Shown: positions 35,560 through 46,794 of the stretch, piece after piece
Position numbering within the stretch: position 1 is the first letter of the stretch
How the letters are laid out: each line of letters begins with the position of its first letter
Source of the DNA: Phytophthora sp. 'mugwort'
Taxonomy: Eukaryota > Oomycota > Peronosporomycetes > Peronosporales > Peronosporaceae
Assembly (NCBI GenBank): GCA_033558025.1
Contig: JAUCEF010000005.1
Span: forward strand, 7,750,001-7,814,000
Direction: 5' to 3'
Length of the DNA: 64,000 nt
The notes under the pieces: generated by a model
What the model was told of the DNA's origin: nothing
The model's input: the letters and a program-made list of their open reading frames with translations, nothing else
Database searches by the model: none
Made by a program: the position numbers and the translations under genes

Positions 35560-35815
35560 TGGCACAGCCTCGCTCACATTTTTTGCTGACTCGCGAAAGT
35601 GTTGAAGATGTGCTCCAGCGTGGTCCGAGAGACGTTATACTCTGGATGGACTAGTATGTGGGGGTGAGCTGTCGGAAGACGCCAGAGGCGCAGGCTACTT
35701 GCTGACTGGTCAAGGATTTTTCTTAGCTATCACTATCGAATCCCACATGCCAGGACGCACTACTGGTATTATCAACTCGAAGCTAGCTGCAGGAAAAGCG
35801 TAGATCCTTCCTATT
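35560..35815 (-). pseudogene. ABC transporter 3'-end fragment (right copy)
   Basis: The minus strand reads VSRTTLEHIFNTFASQQKM then a stop, near 35640-35578, matching the C-terminus of the neighbouring full-length gene (VSQTTLEQIFNAFAGQQ). A stop and a frameshift lie just upstream. Similarity to the left copy (19800-20065) continues to about 35815, including GCAGCTAGCTTCGAGTT. It lies 420 bp downstream of, and in the same orientation as, the intact gene, which suggests a former tandem pair. Confidence 0.75.
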
Positions 35816-36235
35816 GGCTGAACAGCCATGGATGGTGAGCAGCGACTTCGGAAGATAAGGAAGGCTAGATGGACAACAGAGAGTAGCTTTAGGTAAATTT
35901 AATCTACTCACTTGGCATTTGCCTCCAACATCAACAACCTCGACTCAACACCATTCCTATTCAACTAATACTTCTACATGTAGTACTAAGCTCTTAATAT
36001 CTAGAATAAGCGAAGGAAGAAATCGTTCGAATAAACTGGCATGTACTTAAAAAGTTCATGTTTTTGAGTTTTATTTTTTGTTTAACTAAAGGCAGATGCT
36101 TAAGATGTTCAACATACGGAGAATATCCATTTTCACCTGGCGTAAATGAATATTTTGCCTTTTCGATTATTTTTTGTTTAGCTAAAGGTAAATGCTTAGA
36201 AGATATGCATTACTAACCCGGTATAACCCAGGAGC
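35816..36235. other. AT-rich 3' flank with a 98-nt-period repeat
   Basis: No gene. ATTTTTTGTTTA(A/G)CTAAAGG occurs near 36072 and 36169, about 98 nt apart, possibly a short tandem duplication in the 3' flank of the ABC gene. Confidence 0.5.
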
Positions 36236-39200
36236 TCAGCGACGACGTAGGAGGCGTGACACGAACCCACCGCCTGAATTGCTAGGGCTGTTCGACGGCG
36301 TAGTGAGCACCGGTTCATCAGCATCCTGCTGACCCGCGAACGCATTGAAAATCTGCTCCAGCGTCGTCTGCGAGACGCTGTATTCGCGGATAAACAAGTG
36401 TGTCTTGGCCTGTTCCACGAGCTCAAACACTTTCGACAGACGCAAGCTGCTGGCGTTAGCTGCTGACTGGTTAAGGATCTTGAACCAGCACGAGTCATGC
36501 TGACGTTCCAGTAACTCAATCGACCCGAAGCTCTCTTGCAAAAATGCCGCCACGTTCTCGAACTGCGTCTCGGTGATCCACCACGCCGCAAAACTGTTGA
36601 CTGAAACGTATCCGTCACGCTTAGCCAGACTCGCGATTGCGTGCCCTGTCGGGTGTGTGTTGACGATCTTGTGTGTCCATGCCGCGTTGCCAAAGAGCTG
36701 ACAGGTCTCTGCCAGTTGGTCTTTTTCAATGCGAGTGTCAAGCGAGTCGAAGTGACGTAACACAAGTTCTGTCACGGCTTCTGCAGCGGGTGCCTGTAGC
36801 TTCGCGTCGAACATGAGCCCATCGCCGAAACGAGTTTTCAAGTGCTGCACGCTCCCGAGACACTTGAGCTCGCCGCCGACCATGATGCCGACGCGCGTGC
36901 ACAGCGCCTCGCACTCTTCCATGCTGTGTGTTGTCAGCACTACTGTCGACTCTTTGTTGTAGGTCGAGATCTCCGAGATGACGTCCCACATGAACCGTCT
37001 TGAGACCGGGTCCATGCCTGTGGACGGCTCGTCGAGGAACAGGATTTTAGGCGACCCGATCATCGCAATAGCCACCGACAGCTTGCGCTTATTGCCACCG
37101 CTCAGACTTCCCGCGAGCTTGTCTTCGAATGCCGCCAAGTTGAGCTGCTCCATCTTCTCGCGCACCACGAAATCCAAGTCGGAGCTTGAGACGCCCTTGA
37201 TCTTGGCAAATAACTCGAGATGTTCACGTACTGTCAGCAGGTCGATGAGTGCGTCAAATTGTGGGCAATAGCCGACCTGGCGACGAACCTCCACTTGCTG
37301 CGTCAAAATGTCATATCCACTTAGTGTTGCATTACCAGATGTAGGCACAATATCGCCCGTAAGCATCTTCATCGTCGTGGTTTTACCAGCGCCGTTGATT
37401 CCAAGGAAACCGAAGCATTCGCCTTGCTTGAGTCCGAATGACAAGTCTTGCACTGCCACTTTCTCTCCCTTACGGTAAACCTTGCGGAGGTTCTGCAACT
37501 TGATCATATCGTTCTCTGCACCGCCCATCAGGACTCGGTCCACTTCTGCTCCAACGTCTTCGTCGATTTCTTTATGTTCAACTGGAATTTCAGGGTCCTT
37601 AGATAGTGCAGACTTGATCTTGGGGAACGTCATCGCATAGTCGATACCCACAGCGATAGCGTAGTACAGCACTGCGTCAAAGATCAGATAAATGATCTCG
37701 TAGCCCGTGTTCTCCAGAGCAAATGGATCCTTGGAGATTTCAGTCTCAGCCTCAGCTCCTCCAGTGTGGGTGATTTCAATAATAGTCAAGTTGAGAAGTC
37801 CACGGCCCAAACAAAAGAGTGGAGACAAGCGCCAAATGAACTGAAGCGCCTTGTCCGCACTCTCAGTGCTCTCGACAATTTGCATGACAAACGAGACGAT
37901 CATGAGTGCAAGACCCAGCACGAAGTTGATCAGGATCATATAAGTCTGTGAAGACGCCGGGTCGGTGAAAACGTACGACCAGCAATACGCGTGTGGGCAG
38001 ATTGCCAGTCCAAACACGAGCATCAGTACAATGACTGCGAGAAATGTCGAGCTGTCACAGGTGGCGCACGAGCTTGAGCCAGTGAGCGTCGAGAGATCGT
38101 ATGCCTGAATCAAACCCAAGGCGATGACGGCAGGAATCAAGAAGACGGCAAAGTCCCAGATATAGTTGGCCGTCCAGAACGAGTTGATCCCAACACCCGA
38201 TACAAGTTGCTGGTGCTTTGAGTTGTGGTCTGGTGATCGCTCTCGCACGAGCATGACCACGATCGAGGCGGGATAGTACGCGAATGCAATCACAATGAAC
38301 AAGACTGCGGTGAACGAAAGATACGCGGAAAAGAGCGCCGTGTTCTCAGCGGTCAACGGAAGCGGGTGGTTGTTCACAGTCAAACTGAGCTCCGAAGCTT
38401 TAATGGACGAGTCATGCTGCGTCGCCATCAACCGGTAGAGTGACTGATCCATAAGAGCCTTAAATACGACGGATCCGTGCGTCAAAGTTGTGTTAATCAT
38501 GACGTTGTACCCGAACACATTATTGTCTTCATCAGCGCGAACGAGGTACCCTCCGAATTGGTCCGAGATCCCGTCCGAGAACGCCCGATTGAAAATTTCT
38601 TCACTCACTTTTAGTTGATAACCTGTTGCGTCGGTAGCGTTGATGGTTGGAGCATTGTAGACGACGTCAAAGACGGTGGGGGAGTCACTGGAGTATGGCG
38701 GAGTTCCAATAGCGTCCTGACTTAACGCCACAATCGTCGCTCCAGAGTAAAAGTTGCTCCCCAACGCCGTCTCACACCAGCTTCCAGAACTTTGCGCACA
38801 AAACGATGGGACAAGCACTTGACCTTGTTCATCTTCTAGTCCTGACAGCTTGAGCGCGATAAACGGGTCGTTATTCGTCAACCCAGCAGACTTTAGGATG
38901 GATAATCCAAAGACCAGCCACGCCACTGGAAGTAGTAGTCCCACGACAAAGAGTTTCTTGTCTCTCTTGGCCATACGAAAGCGCTTCTGGATCATCGCCA
39001 CCATTTGAGTCAAGAAAATCGACCGCGAACGTCCCAGCGGCAAGGAACTTCCGGAACGGTCCAGTCCGCCATGATAATGTCCGTCTGCGGGTTTATCACC
39101 GACGATCGGAATGCTATCCTGAGCAACAATTCCGTGCTGTTTGACTCGGTTCTGTAGTGTGTGTTGCTGATCTTCATCTGACACTTCCGCCACTTTAATG

Positions 39201-42200
39201 AATACTTCTTCCATTGTTGTCACCGAGATACCATACGATAGCATCTGTAACTTGTTAAGGTTTTCATCCATCTTACGGAACATCGCTGGGAACTGGGACG
39301 AACTATCGAGTGGCAACTGGAAAGCAATCTCAGTACCCACGTTGCTCAGTACCCGACTTGAAGGAATGTATCGGGCTACAAACTCAATCACTTTCGAGTC
39401 ATCGCAGTTCTCCTCCTTGACGATTGTCAGGTTATAACCGACACCGAATTGGTTCTTCAGATACAGCGCCGAGCCACAGCAACGCAGCTCGCCTTCGGCC
39501 ATGATAGCGATACGATCGCCCAGTATATCCGCTTCGTCCATAAAATGCGTCGTCAATACCATTACACGGTTCTGACGGTTGCTCATGAGAATCTCCCACG
39601 TGCTACGTCGAGAATACGGGTCCATACCCGAGGTGGGTTCGTCCAAGAACACTAGTGAGCTGTCTCCAAGTAGTGCAATGGCCACTGAGAGCTTCCGCTT
39701 CATCCCACCCGATAACGCGCTGCTCATCGTGTCCCGCTTGTCGACGAGACCGACCTCACGGATCTTGGCAGTGACCTCGTCGGCGAGTTCTTCTCCGGTG
39801 TATCCCTTAATACGAGCGTAGAACTCGAGATGGTCTTGGACAGACAACTCCGGGTACAGCACGTCGTGTTGGAAGCAAATACCGAGCGACTCGCGGATCT
39901 CGTCCATGTCTTCGCGGATCGAAAGTCCATGGAACGTGGCGTCGCCTGCTGTAGGAGGAGTCACACCCGTGAGCATAGAGATTAACGTTGTCTTGCCAGC
40001 GCCATTGTGTCCGAGCAAGCACGTGATTTGACCCGAGTACATGTTCATGTATAGGCCTTTGACAGCTTCTTTTTCGCCACCTGGTACAGAGAATACCTTC
40101 CTTAGTCCTTGAACAGATAATGCTTCACCCGAGCTCTGCTGGTCCAGCAAATCGGAGCTCACGGGCTCAATGTTCGGGTTCATCTCGACTTCAACAGCAG
40201 ATCCGTTCTCGTTCAGGCGTGACGTGATAGCCAATGTCAGATTTTTCTTTGACCTTTTCCAGTACGAAAGACGCAGTGGGAAGTACCATTTCTCGGGCAT
40301 ACCGTACTCCTTTGGGATGACCTTTTCGAAGTATAGTCCAAGGAGCGTATACAAGATTGTATCAAACGCAAAGTACCAGAGCGACGTCGAGAATCGGAAA
40401 TTGTTGATCCGCTGAGAGGCTGTTGAGAACGAGATGCCCACGTGGGAGGTTTCAGCCGACGAGAGCGAGTTAATGCCGAAGACGAGACCGACTGGGGCCA
40501 GCAGACACGCCATGTTCTTGGACGACTCGGAAGACGAATCGTTGTACGCTCCTGTCACGCCATACATGATGAAGAACATGATGAAGCCGACGTAGACGCC
40601 TGTGCGTGATTTGGAGAACATGGAGCTGATCATAAAGGCAAAGCCCAGGACGCTCATACTGAAGAGGAAAAAGAAGAGAAATAGCAGCACTGCGTTCGTG
40701 TTCGGGAAGAGCTTGGCCACAGCTGCCAGAGCCTGCAACACGGAGCTCACAAACAAGATGAGGATGTACGTCATGTACCAGGAGATGACGATGCTCGACT
40801 CCTTGACGCCAAGGATCTTCATGAGCTCCCGAGAACGCGTCTCTCGTTCCGACATGAGACCGACCAGGATCTTGGACAGCGGGTGCAAATAAGTGAGAAT
40901 GAAGAAGATGGGGAAGGCGTTCGTGACGACATCGTAGAACGACGAGGAAGCGAACGAATTGACTGGGAACGGCGTGGTAAGCGACCCAAGATAGGGCTGA
41001 GGAGCTTGACGCAGTGGAGTCAGCAACGCTTCACGTGTGACAGTGTCAAGCTGCAAGTCGGTGCTGAGTGGAGACGGTTCTCCCAGCCAATCGTTGAACA
41101 AGACGCCGGTGTATTTCGTAGCAGGATCATTGATCACAGTTTCCAGTAGACGTAGATCCAGATCAGCTGTCGATATTGCAGTCGACGAGTTAATCTGGCA
41201 AACTCCTGTGGTGCGTTTGGTGGTAGCATCCCAATCAGGTAAACAATTGACAAAGCGTGTCACGAGCGTCTGTAGAGTCATGAATCCATTCGTTGTGTAT
41301 TGCTGGTACTCTGTCGTTTCAAGCTTGCGTTCAACAGAATCCCATAGTGAAGCCCCGTCGTTACCAATCGTGCGTGGAATATAGCGAATCGTATCACTAT
41401 CGCCAACAAACGTTGAGTTGAGTCGCAGTGTATACTCAATCGACGCTGATTGGCCGATGGCACTGGCGCTCGTTGGGTATTCCGTGAAGACAATGGCTCC
41501 GAAGATCCGTGGCTGGTCTCCAGTCTGAGCGTAATCAGACGACTCGACGTATTTCTCCAAGGCGTCTTCAGTATCAAAAAAGATTGTGCTATCCTCGAAT
41601 GACGGAATCACAAGTTGTGATGAATTTGACGAATCATTGACGACGATCGTTGGATACCATAATTTCATTGTCTCGAAAAAATAGTTTCTGGTAAAGTCGT
41701 CGTCTGGCGCAATAGCGAATTTGAAGGGGGATATGCGACCTTCACACTCGGATGGGAGCGCATAGGGAGAAGACGAGTTGAGACTCACACGACCACCGAG
41801 AACAAGCGCTTGCCCGCAAATGGAACGATTCTCTGACGTGAATGTTTTCATCAGTCGACCATAGTCGAAAGACATGGAACCCAAGTGCAGCATGAGACCT
41901 GAGAGTGTCGTCTCGGGTGTGGCAAACATGGGCGTCGTGCTGGGCCCCACGAGTGACCAGCCTGTTGGGTTGAAGAGGTTGTAAGACGTGGTGCCTGAGG
42001 TGAAGCCCGAGGGTACCGTCTTGTCGGAGCTGGTGGTACGCACGAGGTCCATGACGACGATGAAGAGCACGGGCGTGAGCACCTCGAACAAGAGCGCGAC
42101 GGGATGTTTACGCTTGAGCAGCCAGTTCTTCCGCAGCAGAGTGGGCACAAAGCGCAGGTTGGAGCGCTTGACAGGCGACACTGCGACTGGTGCATTGACC

Positions 42201-42217
42201 GTCAGTGGTTGTTCCAT
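36236..42217 (-). CDS. ABCA-type full ABC transporter
   Basis: Single exon, 1,993 aa from the ATG at 42217 (MEQPLTVNAPVAV). An in-frame ATG at 42313 is rejected because a core promoter match at 42280-42300 lies between the two. The order is TMD-NBD-TMD-NBD. A first helix lies near residue 30-50, followed by a large extracellular loop and a helix cluster at about 415-620. NBD1 has Walker A GHNGAGKTT (about 735), signature LSGGMKRK (about 834) and LVFLDEPTSGMDP (about 852). The second half has helices at about 1070-1090 and 1270-1520. NBD2 has GINGAGKTT (about 1604), LSGGNKRK (about 1703) and ILFLDEPSTGMDP (about 1722). All key ATPase motifs are intact. ABCA proteins usually move lipids across membranes; the substrate here is unknown. 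Broken 3' fragments of a relative lie at 35560-35815 and 19800-20065. Confidence 0.92.
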   Translation of the reverse strand: MEQPLTVNAPVAVSPVKRSNLRFVPTLLRKNWLLKRKHPVALLFEVLTPVLFIVVMDLVRTTSSDKTVPSGFTSGTTSYNLFNPTGWSLVGPSTTPMFATPETTLSGLMLHLGSMSFDYGRLMKTFTSENRSICGQALVLGGRVSLNSSSPYALPSECEGRISPFKFAIAPDDDFTRNYFFETMKLWYPTIVVNDSSNSSQLVIPSFEDSTIFFDTEDALEKYVESSDYAQTGDQPRIFGAIVFTEYPTSASAIGQSASIEYTLRLNSTFVGDSDTIRYIPRTIGNDGASLWDSVERKLETTEYQQYTTNGFMTLQTLVTRFVNCLPDWDATTKRTTGVCQINSSTAISTADLDLRLLETVINDPATKYTGVLFNDWLGEPSPLSTDLQLDTVTREALLTPLRQAPQPYLGSLTTPFPVNSFASSSFYDVVTNAFPIFFILTYLHPLSKILVGLMSERETRSRELMKILGVKESSIVISWYMTYILILFVSSVLQALAAVAKLFPNTNAVLLFLFFFLFSMSVLGFAFMISSMFSKSRTGVYVGFIMFFIMYGVTGAYNDSSSESSKNMACLLAPVGLVFGINSLSSAETSHVGISFSTASQRINNFRFSTSLWYFAFDTILYTLLGLYFEKVIPKEYGMPEKWYFPLRLSYWKRSKKNLTLAITSRLNENGSAVEVEMNPNIEPVSSDLLDQQSSGEALSVQGLRKVFSVPGGEKEAVKGLYMNMYSGQITCLLGHNGAGKTTLISMLTGVTPPTAGDATFHGLSIREDMDEIRESLGICFQHDVLYPELSVQDHLEFYARIKGYTGEELADEVTAKIREVGLVDKRDTMSSALSGGMKRKLSVAIALLGDSSLVFLDEPTSGMDPYSRRSTWEILMSNRQNRVMVLTTHFMDEADILGDRIAIMAEGELRCCGSALYLKNQFGVGYNLTIVKEENCDDSKVIEFVARYIPSSRVLSNVGTEIAFQLPLDSSSQFPAMFRKMDENLNKLQMLSYGISVTTMEEVFIKVAEVSDEDQQHTLQNRVKQHGIVAQDSIPIVGDKPADGHYHGGLDRSGSSLPLGRSRSIFLTQMVAMIQKRFRMAKRDKKLFVVGLLLPVAWLVFGLSILKSAGLTNNDPFIALKLSGLEDEQGQVLVPSFCAQSSGSWCETALGSNFYSGATIVALSQDAIGTPPYSSDSPTVFDVVYNAPTINATDATGYQLKVSEEIFNRAFSDGISDQFGGYLVRADEDNNVFGYNVMINTTLTHGSVVFKALMDQSLYRLMATQHDSSIKASELSLTVNNHPLPLTAENTALFSAYLSFTAVLFIVIAFAYYPASIVVMLVRERSPDHNSKHQQLVSGVGINSFWTANYIWDFAVFLIPAVIALGLIQAYDLSTLTGSSSCATCDSSTFLAVIVLMLVFGLAICPHAYCWSYVFTDPASSQTYMILINFVLGLALMIVSFVMQIVESTESADKALQFIWRLSPLFCLGRGLLNLTIIEITHTGGAEAETEISKDPFALENTGYEIIYLIFDAVLYYAIAVGIDYAMTFPKIKSALSKDPEIPVEHKEIDEDVGAEVDRVLMGGAENDMIKLQNLRKVYRKGEKVAVQDLSFGLKQGECFGFLGINGAGKTTTMKMLTGDIVPTSGNATLSGYDILTQQVEVRRQVGYCPQFDALIDLLTVREHLELFAKIKGVSSSDLDFVVREKMEQLNLAAFEDKLAGSLSGGNKRKLSVAIAMIGSPKILFLDEPSTGMDPVSRRFMWDVISEISTYNKESTVVLTTHSMEECEALCTRVGIMVGGELKCLGSVQHLKTRFGDGLMFDAKLQAPAAEAVTELVLRHFDSLDTRIEKDQLAETCQLFGNAAWTHKIVNTHPTGHAIASLAKRDGYVSVNSFAAWWITETQFENVAAFLQESFGSIELLERQHDSCWFKILNQSAANASSLRLSKVFELVEQAKTHLFIREYSVSQTTLEQIFNAFAGQQDADEPVLTTPSNSPSNSGGGFVSRLLRRR

Positions 42218-42279
42218 GGTTAATACACAATGAAGAAACTGTCTTGAGTGGTTTAGTGGTTGATGGTTGACTGGTGATT

Positions 42280-42300
42280 GGAAGGCAAATGGAAGAGTGA
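42280..42300 (-). promoter_or_regulatory. oomycete Inr/FPR-like core promoter
   Basis: The minus strand reads TCACTCTTCCATTTGCC, close to the oomycete initiator plus flanking element, about 65-80 nt before the ATG at 42217. Confidence 0.45.
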
Positions 42301-42313
42301 GATATTCCGCCAT

Positions 42314-43276
42314 AGGAGACTGGTAGTCAGCGTTTTTAGTAAGACTTATTCTGTACCCATTAATGCTATGGAAGTGCGTACTTTAAACAATCATTCTGCT
42401 TTGTGAGACAGAGGGGGGGCAGCAAAGTCCAGCACCGCATGGATCTCGCGTGCTTCTGACGCTTTGACGACCCTGTTAAACGTTTGTTGTGGGTATAGTG
42501 TCATACTCCTCTCAGATTCCTGGACGAAGTGAAGTGGATACGTTACCAGTGCTCGAAGTAGCGCTGGATGATTGCACCGAGTAATCAGTGCAGTGAATGT
42601 CTAACGTTGCAGGTGGTTCTATGATTAAGTTGCTGCTGGAATGCAACGTGCAACGCGCTCACGTGCTCACAGAAGCTTCTCCGTGACGGGCCAAGCAGGT
42701 TCAGCATAAGGCCATAAGGCCGGAGGGTGGTTGCACAGGCGTTTCTAGTCATAAGGACTATCAAGTACATGAACTGAGCATCCGATACCCAATACAGCAA
42801 GCCATTGAGTACGCAGATTAAAGCAGTAACGGTAAGTTTAATCTTATCGTATTAGCTGAACAAGTGGCACCAAGCTACAATGTGGAGCGGGCAAGCGCGT
42901 CAACTTATAACTAATGTAGTCGATGCAATTAAGCAAGACTTGCCACGATATAGTCCCGCATAACGATCGCTGCAAATTCCGCACCCGGATGCGTGGAAGA
43001 TGGCGGTGGATATTTGGCTTTTTGTCCAGTCGACGCTACTTGGTATCCTGTATCCTCGTACGTGATAACTCACAGCATAAATCATGACCGACGACACTTC
43101 TGTTGTCTTCTCATCGTTTGTGTCGAACGATGTATGCAGGTTTGACATGATGGCTCTACGGTAATGAATATGTTGCGACCAGGACAAGGTACATACAGAT
43201 ATCTAGCGCAAAGCACGAGTTGCTTTAGAAGTGTATCACACATTACACGACGCACAGCCGTCGCCGATCTGCCCTA
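42314..43276. other. spacer between AP-4 beta and ABC genes
   Basis: Promoter-side DNA of the ABC gene and 3' flank of the adaptin gene. A 95-codon minus frame at 42900-43187 has no recognised motif and contains splice-like sites that break it. No gene is called. Confidence 0.5.
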
Positions 43277-45906
43277 TCAACCGAACAGGATATGGCGCAT
43301 AAGGTCAGCGAACTGGGATCCTGAAGCGTCGTCCTCGCCTTTGATAGTTGCTCGCAACGTACGGTTAGCCTTCTCAACAAGTGTCTCGGACAAGAAGAAC
43401 CGGCCTTGTGAGTCTTGAGCGTAAAAGAAAAACTTGTACTGGGGACCCACGTCGCCCGACGCCATCGTCACGATGCCGCGCGATGCGAACGCCTGCTCCA
43501 GTTCGTTCTGCGGAGGCAACGTCGGCAGCTGCACCACTACTTCAGCCACCACAGGTCGGCTGCCCCATTGGGCCTGGAACGTGGGTGCATCCATGACTGG
43601 CGACGGCACCAGCGCGAAGGCCGGGCCGGCTGGCTGAGGCGGAGGACCCGATGATGATGAGCCAAAGTCCATGTCAAGTAAGTCCATGCTAGGTGCCGCT
43701 GACTGGGGAGGCGGGGCATTGTTGCGCTGCTGCTGCTGCTGAGCTGGGCTGTTGTCATAATCCTCGTCACCTTCCTCTTCCTCTTCTTCCTCTTCCTCAT
43801 CAAGAGGCGCGATGGCACCAGCCAGATGCGAAGACGACACGAAGAGCTCGCTAGGCTTGTTGTATACCACGGCGAGTGAGTTGAATTCCTGGAACAGCTT
43901 GTCCTTCAGATCCGTCTCGATGGACTCAGCGAAAACGCTAACCGTCTCCTCTGTACGGAACTGAGCCACAATAGCGGCTGCCTGTTCTGTGGGCTGCTGT
44001 TCAAGCAGACGGTAGTACAATAGAGCGCGGTCACGTACATCCTGGTGGTTGGACTCGTTAATGGCAGACTCAAGCAGACGACCCAGCATGCTCTGCATCT
44101 CTGGGGGACGCTTAAAGAACAGCTTCATTGTTGCAGCAAGCAACTCCAAAAGCACAGAGGCAGCAGCCTCCTCGCTGAACTCGTCGATAAGTTTTTCCAG
44201 CACGTAAGGCGCCCGACGTAGGTCCTGGCCGAACTCGCCCAGCATCCACACGACCGCAGCCTTAGCTGCAGGCTGCTCCACTGCGGCAATAATGCGGCCC
44301 AGCACGGGCAAAATGTCGTGGCGTTTATCCGGATACTTGCGTAGCAAGTCCTTCATCACAACCAGACTTTCGTCGCGCACGTAGTCGAGGTCCAGTTCCA
44401 AGAAGTCCGCCATCGTATCCATGATGTGATCCTGCATCTGCTCTACAAGCTGCTCAGCCGCCTGCTGGCCGTACGCTTCGGGAACGTTTCCACCACCCGG
44501 GTACTGCTGAGGAATCGTGTTGACCGAGAGGTTGGGGCTCACAGCGATGTCAGCAATAGCGCGAATCGCACGACGAGCGAGTTCCTGGTCCACGTCCGTC
44601 ACGTATTCGCTCAGCTCCGTCACAATGTCGGCAACGTTGGCACCATCGGCTACGAGTGCCAGGACATCGATCTTGACGTACTTGACGTGCGTGGGTTCGT
44701 TGTATCGGTTATAGAACTGGCGGTAATCGCGGCTAAACACGTGCGGCTTCTTGCCCACGAGCAGCAGAATGTGGTGAAGCACGCAGTAGTTAATCTCGTG
44801 ACTGCCACCAGCCATCAGTGTCAGGAGCGGCTGACGCATACGTTCAAAGACTTGGTCCTGGATCTGTTCCATTCCGCGACTCTGCGTGAGGTTAAAGAAG
44901 CACTTGGCCGTGCCCAGAACCACAGCGCTGTTGGAAACACGTAGACACTGCTCGAGCGTGTTCATGATCGTGAAGACCTCGTCTGGACCTGACGGCTTGT
45001 ACTTGGCCACGATCTGCAGAATATTGCACTGCCCCCACTCATTGAAGTCCGAAATGCGACTCAACAAGTGCATCACAATCGGCTGATTAATAGCGATACC
45101 TCCTTCGTCCGCCATAATCTCGTTCAGCGCCACCAGGCAGTTGGAAACCACCTGCGGGTCGCGGTCACGAATCATGTTATACAACGTATCGATCATGTCA
45201 CTTTCCTTGATGATCTCAGGGTTCAGAGAATAAACCTTGAGGATACCGATCACGCCCGTCTTGCGAACGTATGCACTTGTGTCTGTGAGCGAGGACTGTA
45301 GTGGGTCGTGGATATATTCCAAAATCGAGTCCAGTCGCAGCGAGCAGAGCGAACGCAACGCCAAGCCGCGAACCATAGGGTCTTCATTGCGGCAATCGTT
45401 AAGCAGCGTGTTAATGCACATAATGGCCAGCTCCGAGTTCTTCTGTGCGTAGTTGGTCAGGTAAAGGTACACCATCTTCTTCGAGATGAGGTCCTTGGTG
45501 TCGACGCACAGCACCATCTCGCTGAAGAGACGCGAAACGTCGATGCCCAGCGTCATGTAGGCAATGACCTTCTTGATGATCTCACGCTTGCGCTTCACAT
45601 CCTTCTCAACGGTTACCTCGCGCAACAGCTAAATGACGAAAAGCCATGTCGTATACATTAGTTTAAACAATCCATAATATCCTATTGAATATATAAATCG
45701 AGTGAGCAATATAGAGAGAAATCCACACGTACGTTCTTGAGCTCGTTCACCTCGCCCTTCTTCTTGTCCGTAAAATAGTTGGGGTTGCTGCCGCCCGCCG
45801 GACGCTGGGTACCAGGGACTGCTCCGGGCGGGGGCGGCATGCCACCAGGGGGAGGAGGGCCCTGCGACGGGTAGGAAGGGTTCATACCACCCATGGACGG
45901 GAACAT
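43277..45906 (-). CDS. AP4B1: AP-4 adaptor complex beta subunit
   Basis: Exon 1 is 45906-45733 (58 aa, Pro/Gly rich, MFPSMGGMNPSYPSQGPPPP) and exon 2 is 45628-43277. The 104-nt GT-AG intron falls between codons, and the product is 841 aa. Residues about 45-620 form the adaptin N-terminal HEAT solenoid, with PMVRGLALRSLCSL and YVRKTGVIGILKVYSLNP-type repeats. A hinge with a Glu run (about residue 660), Asp/Tyr stretch and Gln run follows. A short C-terminal platform-like ear (about 735-841) ends the protein. The lack of a full sandwich-plus-platform ear, and details such as APYVLEKLIDEF and DVRDRALLYYRLLE, favour AP-4 beta over AP-1/2 beta. AP-4 sorts cargo at the trans-Golgi network without clathrin. 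The 5' ends of this gene and dUTPase diverge from an 888-bp region. Confidence 0.82.
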
Positions 45907-46794
45907 GGTCGACGGGGAGGAAGGCGTCTAGCGACTCGGACTGTGTGGGCTACGCGGCAGATCCTCGATGTGGTACACTGAGTCACGAACGCACGATAAT
46001 GTATACGTTTTAAAAGGAAAGTTATGTACGTTTGTATGTATTTTGGAAGGGCTTGTGCGCTTACAAAAGATAGCTGCCCAGCTATTTCAATTAAAATACG
46101 TTATCGACCAACATGATTGCGCAGGCTCACATTATGTGTCACATACATTGTAGCTCACGATATTCACGCTGATGTAACAGGTAGGTTGACGATTCGCGGC
46201 AGTCAATGTATCGGAACTGACAAAAGCCCCAATTCGGAGGGCTGCTCATCGGCAAACAATTAACAGTAAGCTTGCCAGGTTTAATTTAAAATACCTGATA
46301 CTTACCTACCGCATAAGCTCCGCGTGCACTATCATCGTTTGACGATGAGGCACCCATAACCATTCTTGCCGGACGTGAAGTGGCTCTCTGGTCATTCTCT
46401 AGTCAAAATCTGTTTCAGCAAGCCTTTCAAGGCTGCAAACTGATATCGACGGATATAGGGGAAGCTCGGTGGATTAACCGCAAAAAAACCTAATCGATAA
46501 TGAATTCGGAAGCTTCACTCTGGGCTCTAAATAGTATCGACTAGTTTGGGAGAATGAGTCGAGGGCTCCTGTTTCGAGGGACCCATGAGCGCTGCAGGAC
46601 AGGAAGGACAGTTGTGAGAGGCGTTGATCATTTCTAAGGAGTGCGAAATTCGCTTTGAAGAATTAATAATAACTTCAACTACGAAAACGATTGGCTGTTG
46701 CGTCAGGATCTGACTAGCCAATAAATATCATCGAATTTCTTATCGTCCAATCGGATCATCTCGCGCCAAAATACAAAAACTCCTCTTCCTCTCC
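45907..46794. other. divergent promoter region
   Basis: Lies between the AP-4 beta (-) and dUTPase (+) start codons. It is AT-rich in the middle. No convincing Inr/FPR match or RNA gene was found. Confidence 0.5.

Noticed and set aside
42900..43187. 95-codon minus frame in the AP-4/ABC spacer
   Set aside because: No family signal. A spliced reading is possible but gives no better protein.
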